Shown: one piece after another, positions 1-5,712 of the stretch | Position numbering within the stretch: position 1 is the stretch's first letter | Layout: each line of letters opens with the position of its first letter | Source: Polaribacter sp. | GTDB lineage: Bacteria > Bacteroidota > Bacteroidia > Flavobacteriales > Flavobacteriaceae | Direction: 5' to 3' | DNA: 5,712 nucleotides | Assembly (NCBI GenBank): GCA_003537695.1 | Contig: DPRC01000028.1 | Location: 8,647-14,358 of the forward strand | Made by a program: the position numbers and the translations under genes | The notes under the pieces: model-generated | Seen by the model: the letters and a program-made list of their open reading frames with translations, nothing else | Databases searched by the model: none | What the model was told of the DNA's origin: nothing

Positions 1-728
1 GATCAGCACAGGTTGTGAAAAACATTAAATTCTTTATTCTAGACCTTCCGAAAATGAGGAAAATTATAAACCTAGGTTCTTTAACAGCCATGCAAATGTT
101 TTTTGAGGTCGCCATATTCACGGCTGCTATATGGTTGAGTGGTTTGTTGGGTAAAAATCCACAAGCAGCAAATCAAATTGCGTTAAACCTTTCTTCTATG
201 ACCTTTATGGTAGCGATGGGGTTAAGCGTGGCGGCTACAATTAGAGTTGGAAATCAAAAAGGATTGCAAAATTATAAAGAGCTGCGAAGAATTGCCTTTT
301 CAATATTTCTACTAGGTATTTTACTGGCTACTTTTTTTGCTTTATTGTTCTTTGTTTTTCATAAAAGCCTGCCGAACATGTATGTAGATTTAAAAGACAC
401 AGTAAACTATGCAGACAATATGGAAGTGATTTCTATTGCTGCAAAACTTCTGCTAGCTGCAGCATTTTTTCAAATTTCAGACAGTATTCAAATAGTGTTT
501 TTAGGCGCTTTACGCGGATTGCAAGATGTAAAAGTGCCCACCATATTAACATTTATCTCCTATTGGGTTGTTGGCTTTCCTGTTTCCTATTATTATGGAA
601 AAGAGGAAATGTATGGTAGTTTTGGTATTTGGCTTGGTTTGTTAGCGGGCTTGTCAACGGCAGCTATTTTATTATTTATTAGATTTAATACCTTAACTTT
701 AAAACTTATTAAGGAAAAACAAAGCTGA
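1..728 (+). CDS. MATE family multidrug efflux transporter, C-terminal half (5' truncated by window edge)
   Basis: This is the C-terminal part of an inner-membrane exporter of the MATE (NorM/DinF-like) family, which expels cationic drugs or metabolites in exchange for Na+ or H+. The frame is open from base 3 with no stop codon, so the gene starts outside the window; the GTG at 15 is not a credible start. About 241 residues remain, against roughly 450 in complete proteins, and they match the second six-helix bundle. I see six hydrophobic segments, at about residues 26-50, 55-79, 97-119, 140-165, 175-197 and 203-226. Family-like features are the AANQIALN stretch at the start of the second segment and the GALRGLQDVKVP loop, which resembles the conserved G-x-RG-x-D-x-x-x-P region of MATE proteins. 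The C-terminus is short and basic. The family call is safe; substrate and coupling ion cannot be told from this half. Confidence 0.9.
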   Translation, partial: SAQVVKNIKFFILDLPKMRKIINLGSLTAMQMFFEVAIFTAAIWLSGLLGKNPQAANQIALNLSSMTFMVAMGLSVAATIRVGNQKGLQNYKELRRIAFSIFLLGILLATFFALLFFVFHKSLPNMYVDLKDTVNYADNMEVISIAAKLLLAAAFFQISDSIQIVFLGALRGLQDVKVPTILTFISYWVVGFPVSYYYGKEEMYGSFGIWLGLLAGLSTAAILLFIRFNTLTLKLIKEKQS

Positions 729-835
729 TGCATCAGTAAAAGTCACTAAAATAAGATTAAAACAGTACACACATAATTAACAATGCTTTTTCCAAGTTAT
801 CGAAAATAAGCACAGATACAAATAAGATACTTAAA

Positions 836-1060
836 ATGAACTTACCAAAATTTTTATTAGCTGATAACAGTGCTTCTACAGAAGATATTTTTGTATTGCA
901 TACAGAATTTCCTCGTTTTATGATCAATCTAAAAGACGATGAAATTGAATGGTTTGAAGATTTAACAGGTGAAAACGAAGAAGATATTGCTTCAGAATTG
1001 GCCGATTTAATGGACAAAGCTGGCGTATTTTATGACGAAGAGATGAAAGCGTACGAGTAA
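836..1060 (+). CDS. small acidic conserved-type protein of unknown function (74 aa)
   Basis: I do not assign a function. The product is 74 residues, strongly acidic (21 Asp/Glu against 5 Lys/Arg), with no signal peptide, membrane segment or cysteine, so it is probably cytoplasmic. It begins MNLPKFLLADN, followed by a segment rich in hydrophobic and aromatic residues (IFVLHTEFPRFMINL) and then an acidic, probably helical half ending in YDEEMKAYE. It resembles short 'hypothetical' proteins I recall from other Flavobacteriia, which supports a real gene. The ATG at 836 is preceded by an A-rich stretch (AGATACTTAAA) and no Shine-Dalgarno motif, as is usual in this phylum. It lies 107 bp after the MATE gene in the same direction and ends 19 bp before a strong terminator hairpin. 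The minus-strand frame at 757-1017 is its shadow. Confidence 0.78.
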   Translation: MNLPKFLLADNSASTEDIFVLHTEFPRFMINLKDDEIEWFEDLTGENEEDIASELADLMDKAGVFYDEEMKAYE

Positions 1061-1079
1061 TTTAAACTGGTATAATTAT

Positions 1080-1116
1080 AAGAAACCCTTCTATTGTAAA
1101 AATAGAAGGGTTTCTT
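1080..1116 (+). terminator. strong, probably bidirectional intrinsic terminator between convergent genes
   Basis: A perfect inverted repeat pairs 1080-1095 with 1101-1116 (16 bp, core GAAACCCTTCTAT / ATAGAAGGGTTTC) around a 5-base loop GTAAA. On the plus strand the right arm runs into TTTT (1115-1118), giving a terminator for the 74-aa gene that ends at 1060. On the minus strand the hairpin starts 17 bases past the stop codon of the ompH-like gene and is followed by an AT-only tract (TATAATTATA). It could therefore serve both convergent genes, although the minus-strand U-tract is poorer. Confidence 0.88.
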
Positions 1117-1132
1117 TTGACTTTAACGTAGT

Positions 1133-1651
1133 TTATTTGGTAGGTTTTGGAATTACAATTCCTAATTTCTCAATTACGAGTTCCGTAATATCAAAATTGG
1201 CATCCAAGTAAGCAAATTGATTTCCCGTTGTTATTAGCACTTGTGTGTAGCCATTTTCTTTAGAAACGATCGCAATCATATCGCTTAACTTTATATAGGA
1301 AGGACGCATTAATTCATCTCTTTTTAATCCCAGTAACATGCTTGCATTTTTTTGATATTTATTAAGATCCTGCTCTAGGTTTGTCAATTCCTTCTGAATC
1401 GTTTTTTTCTCTAAAACACCCATCTCTTTTTCTCGTTTTGAATACTTTTCAACGCGAATTCTAAAATCAGCTACTTTCACAGTAAATGACGAATCTAATT
1501 TTAGTTTATATTCTTGTGTGCTTTGTATCGCAATTTTTGATTCAGGCATTAAACTAACGATGTATTCACTATCGATAGTGCCCACTTTATTTTGGGCTTT
1601 TGAGAATGAAGATGCAAAGATTAGGAGTGCTGCTACTATTTTTAGTTTCAT
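1133..1651 (-). CDS. OmpH/Skp-like periplasmic chaperone family protein
   Basis: This is an exported protein of the OmpH/Skp family, whose founding member holds unfolded outer-membrane proteins in the periplasm. The 172-residue product has a clear Sec signal peptide: MKLK, a hydrophobic core at about residues 5-16, then SKA-Q with likely cleavage after Ala19. The mature part opens with KVGTIDSEYIVSLMPES, the typical OmpH start (short beta strand with 'vd-s-yil-~-P' pattern). A long charged helical region follows at about residues 45-125, the expected coiled-coil tentacle, and a closing segment (YTQVLITTGNQFAYLD) resembles the C-terminal strands that complete the Skp body. Length is close to Skp (about 160). 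It lies 55 bp downstream of miaA in the same direction and is not next to another ompH or bamA here. The start is the ATG at 1651. The family call is good; the specific client or role is unknown. Confidence 0.82.
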   Translation of the reverse strand: MKLKIVAALLIFASSFSKAQNKVGTIDSEYIVSLMPESKIAIQSTQEYKLKLDSSFTVKVADFRIRVEKYSKREKEMGVLEKKTIQKELTNLEQDLNKYQKNASMLLGLKRDELMRPSYIKLSDMIAIVSKENGYTQVLITTGNQFAYLDANFDITELVIEKLGIVIPKPTK

Positions 1652-1706
1652 GGTTTTTATTTTAGAATGGTAAGGATATAAAAAGGGAGTGAATTAGAAA
1701 AATTTG

Positions 1707-2633
1707 TTAGTTTTTAAATGCGTTAATTTTTTCGGAAATTTTAGAAATAATTTGAGAAGGCGCTGTTAAATAATCAAACCAAAGTGTAGCCGAATCTCTT
1801 TTAAACCAAGTGAGCTGTCTTTTTGCAAAACGTCTGCTATTTTTTTTAATTTCAGAAATGGCAAATTCTTTTGTGCTGTTTCCCTCAAAAAAAGAAAAGA
1901 GTTCTCTATATCCTACCGTTTGCAATGCATTTAGTTCCTTATTTGGAAACAGTCCTTTGGCTTCTTCTAACAAACCCTTTTCCATCATCTCATCTACGCG
2001 TTGATTAATTCTTTGATAGATAATATCTCTATCGGCATTTAACCCGATGTTTATCGTTTGAAAATTTCTAGGTTTTTTAGGCTTGTTTTTAAAGACCGCA
2101 TAGGGGATTCCTGTGCCAATACAAATTTCTAAAGCGCGCATTACGCGATGTGGGTTCTCTAAAGCGATTGTCTGGAAGGTTTCGATGTCTAGTTCTTTTA
2201 ATTGTTGCTGAAGTGGTTTAATTCCTTCTTTCTTTAACCGCAGCGTCAACTCTTCGCGTATTTTAGCATCAACTTCAGGAAAATCATCCAAACCTTTTAG
2301 AACGGCGTCTACATACAAACCACTACCACCAACCATTATTTGAACGGAGTTTTCTTTAAAAAGGATTGCTAGCTTTTTCAAAGCATCTCTCTCAAACTCG
2401 CCAACATTATAGGCTTCAAAAACACTTCTATTTTGTATAAAATAGTGCTGAGCTGCCGACAGTTCTTCTGCATTAGGAACGGCTGTTCCGATGGTCATTT
2501 CCTTAAAAAATTGTCTGGAGTCGCACGAAATAATACTTGCGTTAAATGCTTTTGCAAGCTGAATACTCAAAGCTGTTTTTCCAATAGCTGTGGGACCAAC
2601 GATGGTAATTAAAGTGTTTTTAAGAATATCCAT
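1707..2633 (-). CDS. miaA: tRNA dimethylallyltransferase (tRNA A37 isopentenyltransferase) MiaA
   Basis: MiaA transfers a dimethylallyl group from DMAPP to N6 of A37 in tRNAs that read codons beginning with U, the first step towards ms2i6A, which steadies codon-anticodon pairing. The 308-residue length is normal for the family. Visible motifs are the P-loop GPTAIGKT (13-20), CDSRQ (37-41, the DS-x-Q substrate and catalytic region), IGTA (48-51), QHYFI (62-66), GGSGLY (102-107), HRVMRALE (162-169), the VGYREL segment, and the C-terminal RRFAKRQLTWFKRD that contacts tRNA in the family. No key residue appears to be missing. The ATG at 2633 directly follows the TAA of the upstream channel gene with no intervening base, which suggests co-transcription and translational coupling. 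The ompH-like gene follows after 55 bp. Confidence 0.97.
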   Translation of the reverse strand: MDILKNTLITIVGPTAIGKTALSIQLAKAFNASIISCDSRQFFKEMTIGTAVPNAEELSAAQHYFIQNRSVFEAYNVGEFERDALKKLAILFKENSVQIMVGGSGLYVDAVLKGLDDFPEVDAKIREELTLRLKKEGIKPLQQQLKELDIETFQTIALENPHRVMRALEICIGTGIPYAVFKNKPKKPRNFQTINIGLNADRDIIYQRINQRVDEMMEKGLLEEAKGLFPNKELNALQTVGYRELFSFFEGNSTKEFAISEIKKNSRRFAKRQLTWFKRDSATLWFDYLTAPSQIISKISEKINAFKN

Positions 2634-3458
2634 TTAGTTTAGTGTACTTCCACAATGATAGCAAAAAATAGCCTTTTCTACATGTTTTTCTTTTAAACAC
2701 ATTGGACAAGACTGTGTATTTGTATCAATATTGGTGTCTTTTTTTGTCATTTCGGCACTCACAATACCCGTAGGAATTGCGATGATTGAATAGCCTAAAA
2801 TCATGATTGCACTTGCAATTAGTTGGCCCAAAGGTGTCTGTGGTGCAATGTCGCCAAACCCCACAGTGGTAAGGGTCACAATTGCCCAATAAATACTTTT
2901 TGGGATGTTTGTAAAACCATTTTCTGCGCCTTCAATCATATACATTACTGTTCCTAAAATGATGCAAATAATTAAAACAAAAAGTAGAAAGACAGCAATT
3001 TTAGCACTGCTTGATCGCAAGGCAAAGAGTAGTTTGTTTGAGGCACCAATATATCTTGCTAATTTTAGAATCCTAAAAACGCGCAACAGTCGCAGTGCTC
3101 TTAACGCCACCAAGCCTTGGGAACCTATGAAAATTAAGGACAGGTACATTGGAATTGTAGATAGGAAATCGATAACCCCGTAAAAACTAAAAATATATTT
3201 AAAAGGCTTCTTTATAGAGACGATGCGCAGTGTGTATTCTATTGTAAATAGAATGGTGATTATCCATTCACCAATATTTAATGCAGCATGGTATTTTAAA
3301 TCAAAGCTATCGATACTTTCCAGCATCACGAGCATTACACTGGCTAGAATAGCTACAAGTAAAACAACATCAAATATTTTACCTTTTTTAGTGTCGGCTT
3401 CATAGATAATTTCATGAAGGCGCTCTTGCCAAGAAGGTTTGCTTACGGAATCACTCAA
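2634..3458 (-). CDS. voltage-gated potassium channel-like ion transporter with C-terminal zinc ribbon
   Basis: This is a six-helix inner-membrane cation channel of the Kv type, 274 residues, expected to form tetramers. S1 lies at about 30-46 and S2 at about 62-80 with acidic E74. S3 lies at about 93-111 with D97. S4 carries positive charges at every third position (R120, R123, R126, R129, K132, R135), the classic voltage sensor. S5 is at about 152-175, then comes the pore helix with the selectivity filter TTVGFGD (197-203), then S6 at about 210-235. The filter has Phe where TVGYGD is commonest, a variant also found in selective K+ channels. After S6 a short polar linker leads to C251-x2-C254-x11-C266-x2-C269, a likely zinc ribbon. 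The start is non-ATG: TTG at 3458 (or ATT at 3461) follows the A-rich AACAAACAAAA, a stop lies at 3477-3479, and the first in-frame ATG (Met42) falls inside S1. The gap to meaB upstream is 86 bp. Confidence 0.92.
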   Translation of the reverse strand: MSDSVSKPSWQERLHEIIYEADTKKGKIFDVVLLVAILASVMLVMLESIDSFDLKYHAALNIGEWIITILFTIEYTLRIVSIKKPFKYIFSFYGVIDFLSTIPMYLSLIFIGSQGLVALRALRLLRVFRILKLARYIGASNKLLFALRSSSAKIAVFLLFVLIICIILGTVMYMIEGAENGFTNIPKSIYWAIVTLTTVGFGDIAPQTPLGQLIASAIMILGYSIIAIPTGIVSAEMTKKDTNIDTNTQSCPMCLKEKHVEKAIFCYHCGSTLN

Positions 3459-3544
3459 AATTTTGTTTGTTTGTGGTTACAATACTACACATAATTACTT
3501 GTTTTACTAAATTTTAAAAGAGAAGAAGAACAAAATAACGGTAT

Positions 3545-4612
3545 TTACATTTTCAACAGTCTTTTGGCAGCATTAAAAGGAGTCGTTTTACCCGACTCTA
3601 AATTATCAATTTCTTCTTGCAATGCCTTTTTAATTTTATTTTTTTTATAAAAATTATCTTTTAATTGCTGGTCAATTGTTGCCAAGAGCCAAAATTTATT
3701 TTGTGCATTCCTTTTGCCTTCAAAATACAAGTTAGCTTTCGTTAAAACTAAATACTCTGAAATCATCCTATCAATTTTTTGTATTCCAGAATTGTGAAGT
3801 GCACTGGCAGTAAGTACTTTTGGTTGCCATTTACTCTCTTTTAATGGGTACAAATGCAGGGCTCGGTTGAAAGCTACCTTTGCTATTTTTGCGTTTTGTA
3901 TGTTTTCTCCGTCTGCCTTATTGATTACAATGGCATCCGCCATTTCTATGATTCCGCGTTTTATTCCCTGCAATTCGTCACCAGCACCCGATAATTTTAG
4001 CAATAAAAAAAAATCAACCATCGAGTGCACTGCCGTTTCTGATTGTCCAACGCCCACAGTTTCGATGATAACAGTATCAAAACCTGCCGCTTCACATAGA
4101 ATGATACTTTCTCTTGTTTTTTGTGCTACACCTCCTAAAGAACTGCCAGATGGAGAGGGCCTGATAAATGCATTCGTGTCTGTTACCAACCTTTCCATTC
4201 TTGTTTTATCACCAAGAATAGAGCCTTTATTTACGGAGCTACTAGGATCTACAGCCAACACCGCTATTTTTTTTCCTTTGGCTGTTAAATATTTTCCAAA
4301 AGTTTCAATAAAAGTGCTTTTTCCAACGCCAGGAACCCCCGTAATCCCGATGCGTACAGAATTGCTAGCGTAGGGCAAACAAAGGTCTAAAATTTCATTT
4401 GCTTTTTGCTGGTGCTTTGTGTTTGTGCTTTCTACCAAGGTAATTGCCTTGCTTAATAAGGTAATATTTCCAGCTAATATACCGGTTACAAAATCAGTGA
4501 CTGAATTTTGTTTTACACGACTCAGTTTTATTTTTTCTGCAGCGGCAGCACTCGTCGTTTCTTGCTGTGAAACGCCTGCTCTCTCGTGCAATGCAGATGG
4601 TTTTTTATCCAT
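3545..4612 (-). CDS. meaB: methylmalonyl-CoA mutase-associated GTPase MeaB (ArgK-type G3E P-loop GTPase)
   Basis: MeaB is a cytoplasmic GTPase that gates cobalamin delivery to, and protects or reactivates, adenosylcobalamin-dependent methylmalonyl-CoA mutase. The 355-residue product has the Walker A motif GVPGVGKST (92-100), VDPSSS (121-126, switch region), GDKTRM (134-139), a long conserved block from RPSPSG to GGVAQKTRE (151-168), ETVGVGQSE (184-192, G3 region), GAGDELQGIKRG (209-220) and NKAD (231-234, guanine specificity). The C-terminal helical part (about 290-355) matches the dimerisation arm of the family. The first 35 residues are variable, with an AAAA run at 22-25, as is common in flavobacterial homologues that also begin with K-x-SALHE-like sequence, so the ATG at 4612 is credible. 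The mutase genes are not in the window. It heads the leftward gene run and is divergent from cysS. Confidence 0.96.
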   Translation of the reverse strand: MDKKPSALHERAGVSQQETTSAAAAEKIKLSRVKQNSVTDFVTGILAGNITLLSKAITLVESTNTKHQQKANEILDLCLPYASNSVRIGITGVPGVGKSTFIETFGKYLTAKGKKIAVLAVDPSSSVNKGSILGDKTRMERLVTDTNAFIRPSPSGSSLGGVAQKTRESIILCEAAGFDTVIIETVGVGQSETAVHSMVDFFLLLKLSGAGDELQGIKRGIIEMADAIVINKADGENIQNAKIAKVAFNRALHLYPLKESKWQPKVLTASALHNSGIQKIDRMISEYLVLTKANLYFEGKRNAQNKFWLLATIDQQLKDNFYKKNKIKKALQEEIDNLESGKTTPFNAAKRLLKM

Positions 4613-4634
4613 GGTGAAAATTAATATGTAAATT

Positions 4635-4666
4635 TAAAGATAATTAATTAAAAATTCAGTGCCTAA
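4635..4666 (-). promoter_or_regulatory. candidate promoter for the meaB gene run
   Basis: On the minus strand TATCTTTA (4642-4635) matches the Bacteroidota -7 consensus TAnnTTTG except for the last base. A TTAG (4665-4662), one base away from TTTG, lies 19 bases upstream of it, the expected -33/-7 spacing. Transcription would begin near 4628, leaving a leader of about 16 bases before the meaB ATG at 4612. The -33-like box overlaps a copy of TTAGGCACT (4666-4658) that recurs in front of cysS. This rests on consensus matching in an AT-rich region, so it is tentative. Confidence 0.35.
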
Positions 4667-4855
4667 AAACGGAATCACACTTTTATAGAAACACAGAGTC
4701 CCATTTTAAATAAAAAGTGACCGCTTTTACTTCATTTAGAATGCTTGCTAACAGGCTGTAAGGTTGTAAAAACCAAGAATCTAATTATGAAAATAACAAG
4801 CATATGAATTGGTGGAATCTGTTTTCTTTTTTTATAAAACTTCTCATAAATTCCA

Positions 4856-4887
4856 TTTCTCTATTCTCAATAAAGTGCCTATCTTTA
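4856..4887 (+). promoter_or_regulatory. candidate promoter for cysS
   Basis: TATCTTTA (4880-4887), the same box as in front of meaB, matches TAnnTTTG except for the last base. TTTC (4856-4859) lies 20 bases upstream as a weak -33 candidate. If used, transcription would begin near 4893 with a leader of about 20 bases, starting inside the loop of the inverted repeat described separately, so that the hairpin could not form in that RNA. Tentative. Confidence 0.3.
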
Positions 4888-4911
4888 TGCCCTGTAATTA
4901 GGCACTTTTTT
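4872..4911 (+). promoter_or_regulatory. inverted repeat with T-run immediately upstream of cysS (terminator-like attenuator or operator)
   Basis: AAAGTGCCTA (4872-4881) pairs perfectly with TAGGCACTTT (4899-4908) over 10 bp, with a 17-base loop, and the right arm runs into six consecutive T residues (4906-4911). The cysS ATG begins at 4913. In RNA started further upstream this would be a terminator-like hairpin ending at the start codon. If the promoter inside the repeat is the real one, the two arms would flank the -7 box and the transcription start, which is an operator-like placement. The repeat and T-run are seen directly; either function is inference. It could alternatively be the end of an undetected short upstream transcript. 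Confidence 0.5.
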
Positions 4912-4912
4912 A

Positions 4913-5712
4913 ATGGAACGGTACAAAGAAAATCAATTAAAAGTATACAATTCTCTCTCTAAAAAGAAAGAGGACTTTAAACCCATAACAGTAGGATACG
5001 TAGGCATGTATGTTTGTGGACCTACCGTTTATAGCAATGCACATTTAGGCAATGTGCGCACTTTTATGTTTTTTGATATTGTATATAGATATCTATTGCA
5101 CTTGGGCTATAAAGTGCGCTATGTGCGGAATATTACGGATGCAGGTCATTTAGAAAATGACGCTGATGAGGGGGAAGACAGAATTGCTAAAAAAGCACGT
5201 ATTGAAAAAATAGAACCCATGGAGGTTGTGCAACGCTATACGGTAGACTTTCACAATGTCCTTAAAAATTATAATTTTTTACCTCCGAGTATAGAGCCTA
5301 CGGCAACAGGTCATATTGTAGAGCAAATAGAAATGATCAAAGACATTCTAAAAAAGGGGTTTGCGTATGAAGTAAATGGCTCTGTATATTTTGATGTGTT
5401 AGCATACAATAAGAAGGAACATTATGGCATTCTTTCTGGCAGGAAGGTAGAAGACTTAATTCACAATACAAGAACATTAGACGGACAGTCAGATAAAAAA
5501 AATCCGCAAGATTTTGCCCTTTGGAAGCGAGCAGAAGAAAAGCATATTATGCGATGGCCCTCTCCCTGGAGTGAAGGTTTTCCTGGCTGGCATTTGGAGT
5601 GCTCTGTAATGAGTACAAAATATTTGGGAGAACAATTTGACATTCACGGAGGTGGAATGGATTTAAAATTTCCACATCACGAATGTGAAATTGCACAATC
5701 TAAAACTTGCAG
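4913..5712 (+). CDS. cysS: cysteinyl-tRNA synthetase CysRS, N-terminal part (3' truncated by window edge)
   Basis: CysRS is a class I synthetase that activates cysteine with ATP and charges tRNA-Cys. The frame from ATG 4913 stays open to the window end, giving 266 complete codons of about 490. The product starts [20 protein letters not shown] and continues with [22 protein letters not shown], where HLGN (44-47) is the HIGH signature in the variant form used by this lineage. Later conserved blocks are RNITDAGH (72-79), GWHLECS (225-231), HGGGMDL (245-251) and [11 protein letters not shown] (253-263). Spacing to the E. coli enzyme identifies the cysteine-sensing zinc ligands as C35, C230, H255 and E259, all present. 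The KMSKS loop and anticodon-binding region lie beyond the edge. The start is firm: a stop at 4895-4897 lies just upstream, no other start codon intervenes, and the next Met (32) is within a conserved motif. The minus-strand frame at 5461-5643 is a shadow. Confidence 0.97.
   Translation, partial: MERYKENQLKVYNSLSKKKEDFKPITVGYVGMYVCGPTVYSNAHLGNVRTFMFFDIVYRYLLHLGYKVRYVRNITDAGHLENDADEGEDRIAKKARIEKIEPMEVVQRYTVDFHNVLKNYNFLPPSIEPTATGHIVEQIEMIKDILKKGFAYEVNGSVYFDVLAYNKKEHYGILSGRKVEDLIHNTRTLDGQSDKKNPQDFALWKRAEEKHIMRWPSPWSEGFPGWHLECSVMSTKYLGEQFDIHGGGMDLKFPHHECEIAQSKTC

Larger units (their letters stand above)
4613..4912. other. divergent intergenic region between meaB and cysS (300 bp)
   Basis: No gene with recognisable homology lies here. 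The region holds the two candidate promoters, the inverted repeat before cysS, and three copies of a TTAGGCACT element (4658-4666 and 4898-4906 exact; 4874-4882 with one mismatch). Between about 4680 and 4800 I see nothing beyond weak hairpins of 4-5 bp. Two short unassigned frames occur: 6 codons from the ATG at 4787, whose stop overlaps (ATGA) the start of a 52-codon frame at 4804-4962 that runs out of frame into cysS. Neither has evidence of being translated. Confidence 0.6.

Noticed and set aside
15..17. GTG as the start of the MATE gene
   Set aside because: The frame is open upstream to the window edge, and a start here would give only the second half of a twelve-helix transporter. The gene is truncated by the window, not short.
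757..1017. 86-codon minus-strand open frame opposite the 74-aa gene
   Set aside because: It overlaps the better-supported plus-strand gene, which has a terminator just after it. The antisense product is serine-rich with no family pattern.
3459..3544. Separate promoter or terminator between meaB and the channel gene
   Set aside because: No inverted repeat with a T-run is present, and TTATTTTG on the minus strand is one base short of the TAnnTTTG spacing. I left the gap unassigned.
3867..4373. 168-codon plus-strand open frame opposite meaB
   Set aside because: It lies wholly antisense to the highly conserved GTPase core of MeaB, and its translation is rich in Ser, Pro and Ile without any recognisable domain. 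It is a shadow frame.
4419..4631. 70-codon plus-strand frame overlapping the meaB start
   Set aside because: It is antisense to the meaB N-terminal region and reads out through its ATG. No homology pattern, and the sense frame explains the sequence.
4700..4735. Weak hairpin AAAAG...CTTTT in the meaB-cysS intergenic region as a terminator or small RNA end
   Set aside because: The stem is only 5 bp and almost all A-T, with no T-run after it. Indistinguishable from chance in such AT-rich sequence.
5461..5643. 60-codon minus-strand frame inside cysS
   Set aside because: It is antisense to conserved CysRS sequence including the GWHLECS zinc-ligand region, so a shadow.

Overview
The window is an AT-rich stretch of chromosome that looks like a marine-type or environmental member of the Flavobacteriia (Bacteroidota). 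The basis is the close family resemblance of MeaB, MiaA and CysRS to flavobacterial versions, the A-rich start regions without clear Shine-Dalgarno sequences, and promoter-like TAnnTTTA boxes. This is recognition from memory, not a database search. All seven genes are ordinary chromosomal or housekeeping genes. There is no insertion sequence, phage gene, CRISPR array, tRNA or rRNA.

Layout. Bases 1-728 (+) hold the C-terminal half of a MATE-family multidrug exporter that enters from the left edge. A small acidic protein of unknown function (74 aa, 836-1060, +) follows. A strong hairpin at 1080-1116 separates it from a leftward run of four genes, which in transcription order are meaB (4612-3545), a six-helix voltage-gated potassium channel with a zinc ribbon tail (3458-2634), miaA (2633-1707) and an OmpH/Skp-like periplasmic protein (1651-1133). 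The channel stop codon directly abuts the miaA start codon, so at least these two are probably one transcription unit; the 86-bp and 55-bp gaps to the outer genes show no terminator. On the right, cysS (4913 to the window edge, +) is divergent from meaB across a 300-bp intergenic region.

How the genes relate. There is no single pathway. MiaA modifies A37 of tRNAs and CysRS charges tRNA-Cys. MeaB protects methylmalonyl-CoA mutase, whose genes are not in the window. The channel and the MATE exporter act in the inner membrane, and the OmpH-like protein in the periplasm.

The part most worth a second look is the meaB-cysS intergenic region. A 9-base element, TTAGGCACT or its complement, occurs there three times (one copy with one mismatch). 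Two copies form an inverted repeat followed by six T residues that ends one base before the cysS start codon. An unassigned 52-codon reading frame puts two cysteine codons inside this hairpin. This could be an operator or a cysteine-responsive attenuator, or coincidence. I saw no convincing novel multigene system here.
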